Assembly (NCBI GenBank): GCA_024235175.1
Contig: JACKMX010000002.1
Coordinates: 744,001-808,000, forward strand
Reading direction: 5' to 3'
Length of the DNA stretch: 64,000 nucleotides
Origin: Chromatiaceae bacterium
Lineage (GTDB): Bacteria > Pseudomonadota > Gammaproteobacteria > Chromatiales > Chromatiaceae
Below the pieces are notes generated by a model, which was not told the origin of the DNA, did not search any database, and saw only the letters and a program-made list of their open reading frames with translations. Of this stretch, positions 32,518 to 41,326 are shown piece by piece (the stretch's first letter is position 1; each line of letters starts with the position of its first letter). Position numbers and translations under genes: made by a program.

Positions 32518-33588
32518 ATGGTGAGAGCAGGCATCACCCTTCTGGATGTACTGCGCCAACCGCCGCTGCTGACCGAACTGGAGGGCAGCGCATTGACGCT
32601 TGTTCTGCGACAGGCGAGGCTGACCGGGCTGCTTGGATTCATTGAAGCGAGAGTCGACCCGGCAAAGAGCGTGGGCAAGCTGGCCGATCACCTTCTGAGT
32701 GCCAGAATCCACGCCGAATATAATAATCAGACGATCACCTGGGAGCTCGATCGCCTGGCCGCGGTGCTGAAACCGACGGTGGGACCGGTTATTCTGTTGA
32801 AGGGCGCGGCTTACAAAGCGCTGGAGTTGGGTCTGGCACAAGGCAGGCTGGCTTCGGATGTGGATCTGCTGGTTCCCCGGAGCCAGCTTAGCCTGGCTGA
32901 ACAGCTGCTGTTGCATGCAGGTTGGTCGCATATGAAGGCGGATGAGTACGACCAGCACTACTATCGTGAGTGGATGCATGAACTCCCGCCGCTGCAGCAT
33001 AAAGAGCGCGGTACCGTGGTTGACCTCCATCATGGAATTCTGCCTGTCACCGCGCGTCTGAAGCCAGACCCACTGAAACTGATCTCCGCTGCGCGTCCGA
33101 TCGCGAACAGCCCTTTTTTCACGCTGAGCCCGGAAGATACGGTACTGCACCGCGCTGCCCATCTCTTTTTTGACGGAGACCTGATCAACGGCCTGAGAGA
33201 GCTGGTGGACATCAACGAGCTGTTATCGAGCTTCGGGAAAGAGCGGGCATTCGAACAGCGCCTGGTTTCCCGCGCCCGGGAGCTGGGACTCGCGAGGCCT
33301 CTCTATTATGCGGTTCATTTCTGCGGCGAGCTGTTGAAGTCCGATATCCCCAACAGAATTGAACAGAGTATCAAGGCGTCGGCCCCCGCTTTTCCAATCC
33401 GCCTGTTCACGCTGTCGTTGATGCGCTCGCAGTTGATTCCTGCGGACCCCGATCACCGAGGGGTAATCCGCAGAATCTGCGCAAATCTGCTCTATCTGCG
33501 CTCACACTGGCTGAAAATGCCGCCACTGATGCTGGCACGGCATCTGCTCACCCAGATACGGCGCCGGGGTGGAATCAAATCAGGATAG
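32518..33588 (+). CDS. Nucleotidyltransferase family protein (NTP_transf_5-like)
   Basis: A 356-residue protein with the hallmark of this nucleotidyltransferase family: ILLKGAAYKALELGL followed by LASDVDLLVP, giving the Asp-x-Asp metal pair D114/D116. The rest is helical. Family members accompany PqqD and HprK-like genes in peptide-modification loci. It is divergent from the secreted-protein operon. GAGAGG directly abuts the ATG, so a GTG at 32521 is an alternative start. Possible roles are nucleotidylation of the peptide or of a small molecule; neither is proven. Confidence 0.8.
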   Translation: MVRAGITLLDVLRQPPLLTELEGSALTLVLRQARLTGLLGFIEARVDPAKSVGKLADHLLSARIHAEYNNQTITWELDRLAAVLKPTVGPVILLKGAAYKALELGLAQGRLASDVDLLVPRSQLSLAEQLLLHAGWSHMKADEYDQHYYREWMHELPPLQHKERGTVVDLHHGILPVTARLKPDPLKLISAARPIANSPFFTLSPEDTVLHRAAHLFFDGDLINGLRELVDINELLSSFGKERAFEQRLVSRARELGLARPLYYAVHFCGELLKSDIPNRIEQSIKASAPAFPIRLFTLSLMRSQLIPADPDHRGVIRRICANLLYLRSHWLKMPPLMLARHLLTQIRRRGGIKSG

Positions 33589-33641
33589 TTGCAAGAAGTG
33601 CTTGCCCGCCAATTGGGATTTCAAAAACCAAAGCCTAAAAC

Positions 33642-34010
33642 TCAGACCAGTCCCCGCTTGATCATTGAGCCCAGATCGCATCCGGCAAAGATATGTAGAT
33701 GATAGTGCATCACCTCCTGGTGGGCATCGGCGCCGGTGTTGGCGAGAATCCTGTACCCCCCCTGCTGCAGCCCAAGTTGTTCGGCAGCTTTTTGAGATGC
33801 CCGATAGAAACCGGCGACAGCTTCGGCCGGCGCATCTCTGGAGAAATCGTCGAAGGAGACATACTCCCCCTTCGGGATCACCAGCAGATGAACCGGCGCC
33901 TGAGGCGCAATGTCATGGAACGCCAGCGCATGCTCATCTTCGTATACTTTATTGCAGGGAATCTCCCCGCGCAGGATTCTGGCAAAAATGTTGTTGCGGT
34001 CATAGCTCAT
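33642..34010 (-). CDS. hinT: HIT-family purine nucleoside phosphoramidase
   Basis: A 122-residue histidine-triad hydrolase acting on AMP-lysine and other adenosine phosphoramidates. It has FARILRGEIPCNKVYEDEHALAFHDI, LLVIPKGEYVSF and the triad HYHLHIF with the conserved GGYRILANTGADAHQEV. It is convergent with the nucleotidyltransferase gene, from which it is separated by 53 bases. Confidence 0.93.
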   Translation of the reverse strand: MSYDRNNIFARILRGEIPCNKVYEDEHALAFHDIAPQAPVHLLVIPKGEYVSFDDFSRDAPAEAVAGFYRASQKAAEQLGLQQGGYRILANTGADAHQEVMHYHLHIFAGCDLGSMIKRGLV

Positions 34011-34488
34011 GGAACGGTCCTTTATTCAGAATTAACAAGCTGAACCTCTGGGAGACTGTAGGATATATCCGATAGCCTCATAATGGGAGATACGGTCAGC
34101 ACCGCAGGCAATCCTCGATCACCGGCTGCGGATTTCCGGTGAGTCCCTACAGACCGAACAAAGTGCATTGAGCTTATCACCGGAAGGCGTGTCGAGCATC
34201 GCTGGAAGCCTCCGGTCTGCTGCGCAACCGGCGTTCACCCGGGAAAACGCCATCTTTTTCCGGCGACCGGCGTGTCATCACAGCAGGCGTGATACCGCAC
34301 CATAACGGATCATCGCATGGTGCATCAGCGCAATTTATGCAACAACTTGGTGCAACATATTTCGAAAATGTCACCGCTTTGAATCTATCCTGCTGATTAA
34401 AAAGAATATTTACTCATATGGCATGCATCCTGCTTTATGCCTGTCAAGCCTCGGGCCCACACCTGTCAACAACAAGATGGAAGGTAAT
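34011..34488. promoter_or_regulatory. hinT-urtA divergent region
   Basis: This 478-base region has no gene. It holds the urtA sigma-54 promoter (34417-34435) and, 100-125 bases upstream of it, a dyad GCACCAT ... ATGGTGC (34297-34323) plus a TTGGTGCA half-site (about 34347). These look like NtrC-type recognition elements, though the dyad spacing is not canonical. Confidence 0.55.
34417..34435 (+). promoter_or_regulatory. Sigma-54 promoter of urtA
   Basis: ATATGGCATGCATCCTGCTT has GG (34420-34421) ten bases from GC (34432-34433) with a TGGCA -24 element. Predicted transcription start near 34445, 44 bases before the urtA ATG. An apparent earlier ATG at 34423 lies inside the promoter. Confidence 0.72.
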
Positions 34489-35790
34489 ATGAGCACAACC
34501 AGAAGCAGATTCAGAACATCCCTACTCGGCGCAGCCACCGCCATCGCACTCTCGGCGGCATCTGTCGCAGGAGCCGCTGATACCATCAAGGTCGGTATCC
34601 TTCACTCACTCTCAGGAACCATGGCAATCAGCGAAACCACGCTGAAAGACACCATGTTGATGCTTATCGAGGAACAGAACAAAAAAGGCGGCTTGCTGGG
34701 CAAGCAGCTGGAACCGGTGGTCGTCGACCCGGCATCCAACTGGCCGCTCTTCGCGGAGAAGGCACGTGAACTGCTGAGCCAGCACAAAGTCGCTGCGATC
34801 TTCGGCAACTGGACCTCGGTATCACGCAAATCCGTGCTACCGGTAGTCGAGGAGTTGAACGGCCTGCTCTTCTACCCTGTCCAGTACGAGGGGGAGGAGT
34901 CTTCCAAGAATGTGTTCTATACCGGTGCCGCGCCCAACCAGCAGGCAATACCCGCCGTCGACTATCTGATGAATGAGATTGGCGTCAAACGCTGGGTGCT
35001 TGCCGGTACCGACTATGTCTATCCCCGAACCACCAATAAGATTCTTGAAGCTTACCTGAAGGCGAAGGGCGTGGCGGACAAGGACATCATGATCAACTAC
35101 ACCCCATTTGGCCATTCCGATTGGCAGTCGATCGTCTCGGAGATCAAGAAGTTCGGCTCGACCGGGGTGAAAACCGCTGTGGTTTCCACCATCAACGGCG
35201 ATGCCAATGTCCCTTTCTACAAGGAGCTGGGCAACCAGGGCATATCCGCCGAGGATATCCCGGTGGTAGCCTTCTCGGTGGGTGAGGAGGAGCTCTCGGG
35301 TATCGACACCAAGCCGTTGGTCGGTCATCTGGCTGCGTGGAACTACTTCATGAGTGTCGATGCTGAGCCCAACAGCGAGTTTATCACGGCATGGAAAGCC
35401 TTCATCAAGAACGATAAGCGTGTCACCAACGATCCGATGGAGGCGCACTATATTGGCTTCAACATGTGGGTCAAGGCGGTTGAAAAAGCCGGCACCACCG
35501 ACTCCGACGCGGTGCAGGAGGCGATCATCGGTATTGCCGTACCCAACCTGACCGGCGGCCTCTCGGCCATGATGCCCAACCATCACATCACCAAGCCGGT
35601 ATTGATCGGCGAGATCCAGGAAGACGGCCAGTTCGTCGTGGTATGGCAGACCTCCGGCCTGGTTGCCGGCGATGCCTGGTCCGATTTCCTGCCGGGCTCC
35701 AAGGATATCATTGCCGACTGGAGAGCACCGCTAAGTTGCGGAAACTACAACGTAAAGACGGCCAAATGCTCTGGTCAGAACTACGAGTAA
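34489..35790 (+). CDS. urtA: ABC urea transporter, substrate-binding protein
   Basis: About 433 residues from the ATG at 34489 (GGAAGG upstream). A Sec signal peptide (LLGAATAIALSAASVAGA) leads to a type I periplasmic-binding protein of the urea/amide branch. Characteristic segments are KVGILHSLSGTMAISE, LFYPVQYEGEESSKNVFYTGA and the C-terminal GSKDIIADWRAPLSCGNYN. It delivers urea to the UrtBC permease. It is the first gene of urtABCDE, which runs into the urease genes, so transported urea is hydrolysed in the cell. Confidence 0.96.
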   Translation: MSTTRSRFRTSLLGAATAIALSAASVAGAADTIKVGILHSLSGTMAISETTLKDTMLMLIEEQNKKGGLLGKQLEPVVVDPASNWPLFAEKARELLSQHKVAAIFGNWTSVSRKSVLPVVEELNGLLFYPVQYEGEESSKNVFYTGAAPNQQAIPAVDYLMNEIGVKRWVLAGTDYVYPRTTNKILEAYLKAKGVADKDIMINYTPFGHSDWQSIVSEIKKFGSTGVKTAVVSTINGDANVPFYKELGNQGISAEDIPVVAFSVGEEELSGIDTKPLVGHLAAWNYFMSVDAEPNSEFITAWKAFIKNDKRVTNDPMEAHYIGFNMWVKAVEKAGTTDSDAVQEAIIGIAVPNLTGGLSAMMPNHHITKPVLIGEIQEDGQFVVVWQTSGLVAGDAWSDFLPGSKDIIADWRAPLSCGNYNVKTAKCSGQNYE

Positions 35791-35818
35791 CCTGAATCCG
35801 ATTCATTGATGAAACGGT

Positions 35819-35848
35819 ATTGAGCCGGCCCTAAACGGCCGGCTCAAT
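35819..35848 (+). promoter_or_regulatory. Perfect 12-bp hairpin after urtA
   Basis: ATTGAGCCGGCC pairs perfectly with GGCCGGCTCAAT around the loop CTAAAC, 29 bases past the urtA stop. No T tract follows. It most likely protects the urtA 3' end, so that binding protein outnumbers permease, a common arrangement in ABC operons. Confidence 0.75.
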
Positions 35849-35900
35849 GGTTATCCGCACAAAGCGGCGAAACTCTTCGACCAAATAAAAAAAGACTCCG

Positions 35901-37550
35901 ATGAACTCGCATCCAGGCACAACACGACGAATGACTCTAATCAGGATTTTTCAGTGGCTGCTGCTCGTCTCCCTATGCACCGCAGCCACCCTGGTAAACG
36001 CGGCCGCGGTTGCATCGGACGACCCACTCAACAGCGCGGCCGCACTGCTGAAATCATCAAGCTTCAAAGATAAATCCAAAGCGGTCGACCTGCTGTCGGC
36101 ACATGCCGGCGAGCAGGCGGGCGTTGTACTGGAAGCATTCCTGGACAACCGCCTTTACACGGCTAAAGCAGATAAACGACTGGTCATTGCCGACAGCCGG
36201 GGTGAGGCTTACGCCGTCACCGATGCGTTGACCAACGAGGATTTGGGGCGCACCGCCAAAAACAGCCTGAAAATCATCACCCTGAACAACAGTCTTCGCA
36301 GACAGATCCGGGAGGCACTTGCGCTATCGGATCTGCGCCATCCGGACGCGGACCGGCGGCTTGCCGCCGTCAATCAACTGCTGGACCGTCCCGCAGCGGA
36401 GCATGCCAAACTGCTGCAGCCGCTGCTGGAACAGGAGAGGGACGCCCGGGTGCGCGATGCCATGCAGATCGTGACCGCGCTCGGCGCGCTCACCTCCGAT
36501 GATGTGCGGCAGCGTTTGAGTGCGATCGAGACACTCGAGGGAAATGTCCATCCGGCAGTACGCAACGGACTGGCCAAATTGCAACGGAATGCCCAGGACC
36601 CGGAAGTTTTGAAAAAGATCGGAAAAGTGCTGGAGAGCATTGAGAGCAAACTGCAGATCTACAGATTTATAGAAAACATGTTCTTCGGGCTCAGCCTCGG
36701 TTCGGTGCTGGTGCTTGCCGCAATCGGCCTGGCCATCACCTTTGGTGTCATGGGCGTGATCAACATGGCGCACGGCGAATTGATCATGATCGGTGCCTAC
36801 ACCACTTACGTGATCCAACTTCTGCTGCCTGACAACATCGGAGCCTCGGTGCTGATCGCCGTACCGGCTGCCTTTGTCGTCTCCGGACTGGTCGGCATCG
36901 CCATTGAGCGGGGCGTTATCCGCTTTCTCTATGGCCGGTCGCTGGAAACGCTGCTGGCGACTTTCGGCATAAGTCTGATCCTGCAGCAGACCGTACGCTC
37001 CATCTTCTCCCCACTCAACCGCTCGGTCGAGACCCCTGCGTGGATGAGCGGCAGCTGGGAGATCAACAGCGCACTCTCACTGACTCTCAATCGCCTCTAT
37101 ATCATCGTATTTGCGCTGCTGGTTTTTGCCGCACTCTACCTCGTGTTGAAGAAAACGTCGCTGGGACTGCAGGTGCGGGCGGTGTCCCAGAACCGCGCCA
37201 TGGCCCGCGCCATGGGGGTACGGTCGGAGTGGGTGGATGCCATGACATTCGGGCTCGGTTCCGGCATCGCCGGGGTGGCCGGAGTGGCGCTGAGCCAGCT
37301 CACCAATGTGGGGCCCAACCTGGGACAGAGCTATATTATCGACAGCTTCATGGTGGTGGTTTTCGGCGGCGTGGGCAACCTGTGGGGGACGCTGGTGAGC
37401 GGCATGACGCTAGGCGTTGCCAACAAATTCATGGAACCCTGGTCCGGTGCGGTGCTGGCGAAAATCCTGGTGCTGGTGTTCATCATCCTGTTTATTCAAA
37501 AGCGGCCGCGCGGACTCTTCCCGCAGAAAGGCCGCGCTGCGGAGGGTTGA
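35901..37550 (+). CDS. urtB: ABC urea transporter, permease UrtB
   Basis: A 549-residue LivH-type inner-membrane permease with the long N-terminal extension typical of UrtB. A signal-like hydrophobic segment (WLLLVSLCTAATLVNAAA) is followed by about 210 residues of HEAT-like helical repeats, for example LRHPDADRRLAAVNQLL. Eight or so membrane helices follow from about residue 265 (FGLSLGSVLVLAAIGLAITFGVMGVINMAHGELIM). An in-frame ATG at 35931 is an alternative start. It pairs with UrtC. Confidence 0.94.
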   Translation: MNSHPGTTRRMTLIRIFQWLLLVSLCTAATLVNAAAVASDDPLNSAAALLKSSSFKDKSKAVDLLSAHAGEQAGVVLEAFLDNRLYTAKADKRLVIADSRGEAYAVTDALTNEDLGRTAKNSLKIITLNNSLRRQIREALALSDLRHPDADRRLAAVNQLLDRPAAEHAKLLQPLLEQERDARVRDAMQIVTALGALTSDDVRQRLSAIETLEGNVHPAVRNGLAKLQRNAQDPEVLKKIGKVLESIESKLQIYRFIENMFFGLSLGSVLVLAAIGLAITFGVMGVINMAHGELIMIGAYTTYVIQLLLPDNIGASVLIAVPAAFVVSGLVGIAIERGVIRFLYGRSLETLLATFGISLILQQTVRSIFSPLNRSVETPAWMSGSWEINSALSLTLNRLYIIVFALLVFAALYLVLKKTSLGLQVRAVSQNRAMARAMGVRSEWVDAMTFGLGSGIAGVAGVALSQLTNVGPNLGQSYIIDSFMVVVFGGVGNLWGTLVSGMTLGVANKFMEPWSGAVLAKILVLVFIILFIQKRPRGLFPQKGRAAEG

Positions 37551-37553
37551 GGC

Positions 37554-38642
37554 GTGCGTTTGTTCAATCCACTGAAACAGGACCGCGGCGGGCAGCTGTT
37601 TCTGGCCACTCTGGTTCTGGCCATGCTGCTGGTGCCCATGCTGAATCTGATGCTGCCCGAAAGCAGCCCGTTCCACATATCCACCTACACGATAACCTTA
37701 CTCGGCAAATACCTGGCATTTGCTCTGCTGGCAATTGCGGTGGATCTCGCCTGGGGTTATCTTGGTATTTTGAGCTTGGGACACGGTGCTTTTTTTGCGT
37801 TAGGTGGCTATGCCATGGGCATGTACCTGATGCGTCAAATCGGTGAACGGGGCGTCTATGGCAATCCTCTGTTGCCTGACTTCATGGTCTTCTTAAACTG
37901 GGACTCACTGCCCTGGTTCTGGTACGGCTTCGATATGTTCTGGTTCGCCCTGCTGATGGTGATGCTGGCGCCGGGTGTGCTGGCCTTCGTTTTTGGCTGG
38001 CTTGCTTTTCGCTCGCGCGTTACCGGAGTCTATCTTTCTATCATCACCCAGGCATTGACCTACGCGTTGATGCTCGCGTTTTTCCGCAACGAAATGGGCT
38101 TCGGCGGCAACAATGGCCTGACCGATTTCAAGGACATCCTCGGCTTCAATCTGCAGGATGATACCACCCGCATCGCCCTTTTCGTTGCCACTGCGCTGAT
38201 GCTCGCTGTAGGTTACATCGTCTGCCGGGCAATCGTTGCCTCCCGTCTGGGCAGAGTGGCGGTGGCGATCCGCGACGCTGAGGACCGAACGCGCTTTGTC
38301 GGTTACCGTGTGGAGTATGTCAAGCTTGCAATTTTTACCTTCTCCGCTGTGCTGGCGGGCATTGCCGGCGCTCTCTATGTGCCCCAGGTGGGCATTATCA
38401 ATCCCGGAGAATTCTCCCCGCTGAACTCCATCGAGATCGTCATCTGGGTGGCCGTAGGCGGCCGCGCAACCCTATACGGCGCAGCGGCTGGGGCAATCAT
38501 GGTCAACTACGGCAAGAGCTACTTCACAGCTGCGCTGCCGGAGGTATGGCTGTTTGCACTCGGCGCCCTGTTCGTGCTGGTCACCCTGTTTCTGCCTAAA
38601 GGCGTTATCGGCCTGCTCAAGCGAAGGAGGGCCGAGTCGTGA
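37554..38642 (+). CDS. urtC: ABC urea transporter, permease UrtC
   Basis: A 362-residue LivM-type permease starting at GTG three bases after urtB. Segments LAWGYLGILSLGHGAFFALGGY and VAVGGRATLYGAAAGAIMVNYGKSYF are characteristic of urea/branched-chain transport permeases. It overlaps the urtD GTG start by four bases. Confidence 0.94.
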   Translation: MRLFNPLKQDRGGQLFLATLVLAMLLVPMLNLMLPESSPFHISTYTITLLGKYLAFALLAIAVDLAWGYLGILSLGHGAFFALGGYAMGMYLMRQIGERGVYGNPLLPDFMVFLNWDSLPWFWYGFDMFWFALLMVMLAPGVLAFVFGWLAFRSRVTGVYLSIITQALTYALMLAFFRNEMGFGGNNGLTDFKDILGFNLQDDTTRIALFVATALMLAVGYIVCRAIVASRLGRVAVAIRDAEDRTRFVGYRVEYVKLAIFTFSAVLAGIAGALYVPQVGIINPGEFSPLNSIEIVIWVAVGGRATLYGAAAGAIMVNYGKSYFTAALPEVWLFALGALFVLVTLFLPKGVIGLLKRRRAES

Positions 38643-39469
38643 ACTCCTTGCAAAATCTGCGCGAGGTGATGCGCCGCGACCGGGTCTTTGACTTCATGCT
38701 GCAAACCACCGGGCTCGAAGTCGACCTAAGTCACGGCACCATCCTCTACCTGGAGGATGTTTCGGTCAGCTTCGACGGCTTCAAGGCGATCAACGATCTG
38801 AACCTCTATATCGATGCCGGTGAGCTGCGCTGTATCATCGGCCCCAATGGGGCGGGTAAGACCACCATGATGGACATCATCACCGGCAAGACCCGTCCGG
38901 ACAAGGGGAGCGCATTTTTCGGACAGAACATCAACCTGCTTCATCTCAACGAAGCGGAGATTGCGCAGGCTGGCATAGGCCGCAAGTTCCAGAAGCCGAC
39001 GGTGTTCGAATTCCACACGGTATTCGAAAATCTGGAGCTCTCCATGGCCGGGGACAAGCGCGTCTGGCAGACCTTCAGAGCGCGCATGGAGGGATCTCAA
39101 CTGGATCGCATCAGCAATGTGCTGGAGATCATCGGCCTGCAGGAGTGCCACCATAAGCTCGCGGGTTCACTCTCCCATGGACAGAAACAGTGGCTCGAGA
39201 TCGGTATGCTTTTAATGCAGAATCCAAAGCTCCTGCTGGTGGACGAACCGGTTGCAGGCATGACCCACCAGGAGATGGAACGCACAGCCGAGCTTCTCAC
39301 CTCTCTTGCGGGCGAACATACCGTGGTGGTAGTGGAGCACGACATGGATTTCGTGCGTTCAATAGCGCGCAAGGTGACCGTGCTGCACCAGGGCAGTGTA
39401 CTGGCCGAAGGGAGCATGGACGAAGTGCAGAACGACCGGCGCGTGGTGGAAGTCTATTTGGGGGAATGA
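38639..39469 (+). CDS. urtD: ABC urea transporter, ATPase UrtD
   Basis: A 276-residue LivG-type ATP-binding subunit starting at a GTG coupled to the urtC stop. Motifs are Walker A GPNGAGKTT, signature LSHGQKQWLEIGM, Walker B LLLVDEPVAGM and the switch region VVVEHDMDF. It works with UrtE to power UrtBC. Confidence 0.95.
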   Translation: MNSLQNLREVMRRDRVFDFMLQTTGLEVDLSHGTILYLEDVSVSFDGFKAINDLNLYIDAGELRCIIGPNGAGKTTMMDIITGKTRPDKGSAFFGQNINLLHLNEAEIAQAGIGRKFQKPTVFEFHTVFENLELSMAGDKRVWQTFRARMEGSQLDRISNVLEIIGLQECHHKLAGSLSHGQKQWLEIGMLLMQNPKLLLVDEPVAGMTHQEMERTAELLTSLAGEHTVVVVEHDMDFVRSIARKVTVLHQGSVLAEGSMDEVQNDRRVVEVYLGE

Positions 39470-39504
39470 AGGGCTAAGGCCCTAGGGCCGAGGGCCGAGG
39501 GCCG
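39470..39504. repeat. GGGCC heptamer tandem repeat
   Basis: Immediately after the urtD stop, AGGGCTA-AGGCCCT is followed by three tandem copies of AGGGCCG. Similar heptamers form the hairpin at 2195-2272. It separates urtD from urtE within the operon. Confidence 0.65.
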
Positions 39505-39570
39505 AAAAATAAGGGTAGCTGGCACCGGAATCTGTAGCCAGGGCTGGTAACCGATAACTACGAGTAAAAG

Positions 39571-40266
39571 ATGCTGGAAGTCAACGCAATCAATCAGTTC
39601 TACGGCGAGTCGCACACTCTTTGGGACCTGGATCTCAATGTTCCCGAGGGCAAATGCACCTGTCTGATGGGGCGCAACGGAGTCGGCAAAACCACCCTGC
39701 TCCAGTGCATTATGGGCCTGCTCCCGGTTAAGTCGGGGGATATTCTGTTTCGCGGTGAAAACCTGAACAGACAAATTGCGGAAAAACGCGCAACCTTCGG
39801 CATCGGCTATGTTCCACAGGGACGACAGATCTTCCCGCTGCTGACGGTTGAAGAGAACCTGCGCATAGGACTGCCGGTACGCAGGCAGGATCGCAAGCGG
39901 ATTCCTGAATTTATCTTCGAACTCTTCCCTGTGTTGAAAGAGATGCTGGGACGCCGGGGCGGTGACCTTTCGGGGGGACAGCAGCAGCAGCTGGCAATCG
40001 GACGGGCACTGGTGATCGATCCACAGTTGCTGATTCTGGACGAGCCCACCGAGGGCATTCAACCCAATATTGTACAGGAGATAGGCGATATCATTCTGCG
40101 GCTCAACCGTGACATCGGCTTGACTGTGCTGCTGGTGGAACAGAAACTGCCCTTTGCACGCAAGGTGGCGGACCGTTTTTCCATACTTGACCGGGGACGG
40201 CAGGTGGCCGCCGGAGAGATGGATCAACTCAACGAGGAGCTGATCCGCCAGTACCTGACGGTCTGA
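39571..40266 (+). CDS. urtE: ABC urea transporter, ATPase UrtE
   Basis: A 231-residue LivF-type ATP-binding subunit: Walker A GRNGVGKTT, signature LSGGQQQQLAIGRAL, Walker B LLILDEPTEGIQPNI and the switch LLVEQKLPFARKVAD. It closes the urt set, and transcription probably continues into the small membrane protein and ureD. Confidence 0.95.
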   Translation: MLEVNAINQFYGESHTLWDLDLNVPEGKCTCLMGRNGVGKTTLLQCIMGLLPVKSGDILFRGENLNRQIAEKRATFGIGYVPQGRQIFPLLTVEENLRIGLPVRRQDRKRIPEFIFELFPVLKEMLGRRGGDLSGGQQQQLAIGRALVIDPQLLILDEPTEGIQPNIVQEIGDIILRLNRDIGLTVLLVEQKLPFARKVADRFSILDRGRQVAAGEMDQLNEELIRQYLTV

Positions 40267-40302
40267 TCAACCGGTAACTCACGATCTAAAGGAAGTACAC
40301 CC

Positions 40303-40488
40303 ATGAAAACACGCATCTTTTCTGCTTTAACCTTAATCTCGTTTCATGCGACATCTGCCATGGCCCATGTGGGCCCGGAAGCGCCCGATCATCACCTCGC
40401 AGAACATCTGCTGATCGCGCTGGCGATAGGCCTTCCACTTGTTTATGGCTTATTACGTTTGCTGAAACGCTTCGGGGATCCTCGCTGA
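40303..40488 (+). CDS. Small secreted/membrane protein between urtE and ureD
   Basis: A 61-residue protein of unknown function preceded by AAGGAAG. A signal peptide (ALTLISFHATSAMA) is followed by a short His-rich motif HVGPEAPDHHLAEH and one membrane helix (LLIALAIGLPLVYGLLRLL) with a basic C-terminus. Location inside a urea/urease operon and the histidines suggest a nickel- or urease-related role, but this is a guess. The His-first mature end recalls HupE/UreJ proteins, though it is far shorter. Confidence 0.65.
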   Translation: MKTRIFSALTLISFHATSAMAHVGPEAPDHHLAEHLLIALAIGLPLVYGLLRLLKRFGDPR

Positions 40489-40492
40489 CAAC

Positions 40493-41326
40493 ATGGCCAT
40501 TGCAGCCGAACAGCCGGAGTCCGGCTGGTGCGCGAAGCTGAGGCTGGGTTTTCGCAAGAGCCCCGGTAAAACGCTGTTGGCGGATCGCTTTCGCGAAGGC
40601 CCCCTCGCGGTGCAAAAAGCGCTATATCCCGAAGGAGAGCTTTGCCATGTCTATCTGCTGCATCCGCCGGGCGGCGTAGCCGGAGGCGACACCCTGGATA
40701 TAGCCATCCGGGTGGCGCACGATGCTTCTGCGCTGATAACCACTCCCGGCGCATCCAAATTCTACCGTTCATCGGGACCCTGGGCGCATCAATATCAGAC
40801 GCTGAAGGTGATTGACGGTTCTCTGGAGTGGCTCCCGCAGGAGAATATCCTCTTCCCCGGAGCCAATGTCGGACTTTCCACCAGCATCCAACTCTCCGGA
40901 CATGCCAAATTCATCGGTTGGGAAATACACTGCCTGGGTCGTCCCGCGGTCAATGAACGGTTCGACCGGGGCGAAGCTGTTTTCAGCTTCAACCTAAGCC
41001 GTAACGACCAGCCGCTGCTGATCGAACGCCTGCTCATTTCCGGGGAAAAAAGTCTGCAGGGCGCAGCGGGACTGCGCGGAAATCCGGTCTTCGGAACACT
41101 CTGTGCCACATTGGAGGAGGAGATGCCGCTGCAACGGATCCGGCAGCATATCCCCGCCAGACACCGGCATGAATTTGGAGTGACCCAAATGGACGGCTTG
41201 CTTGTCGCACGCTACCTGGGAGATTCGACTGAACGGGCCAGGCATCTTTTCACTGAAACATGGAGACTGCTGAGACCCGCAGTATTAAGCCGCCCTGCCT
41301 GCAACCCACGTATCTGGAACACTTAG
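40493..41326 (+). CDS. ureD: Urease accessory protein UreD
   Basis: A 277-residue UreD/UreH chaperone that binds apo-urease and, with UreF and UreG, allows Lys carbamylation and nickel insertion. Family features are LLHPPGGVAGGDTLDIAI, TTPGASKFYRSSG, LEWLPQENILFPGANV and REVERFDRGE-like GRPAVNERFDRGEAVF. Its stop codon TAG (41324-41326) is formed by the left end of an inserted MITE, so the native C-terminus may have been slightly different. Confidence 0.94.
   Translation: MAIAAEQPESGWCAKLRLGFRKSPGKTLLADRFREGPLAVQKALYPEGELCHVYLLHPPGGVAGGDTLDIAIRVAHDASALITTPGASKFYRSSGPWAHQYQTLKVIDGSLEWLPQENILFPGANVGLSTSIQLSGHAKFIGWEIHCLGRPAVNERFDRGEAVFSFNLSRNDQPLLIERLLISGEKSLQGAAGLRGNPVFGTLCATLEEEMPLQRIRQHIPARHRHEFGVTQMDGLLVARYLGDSTERARHLFTETWRLLRPAVLSRPACNPRIWNT

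Noticed and set aside
32483..32524. 13-codon frame upstream of the nucleotidyltransferase, ending in TGG TGA across its start
   Set aside because: Too short and without independent support; it could be a leader peptide but nothing distinguishes it from chance.
40303..40488. Truncated HupE/UreJ nickel permease
   Set aside because: Only the His-first mature end is reminiscent; the family's multi-helix body and conserved motifs are missing and there is no remnant downstream.
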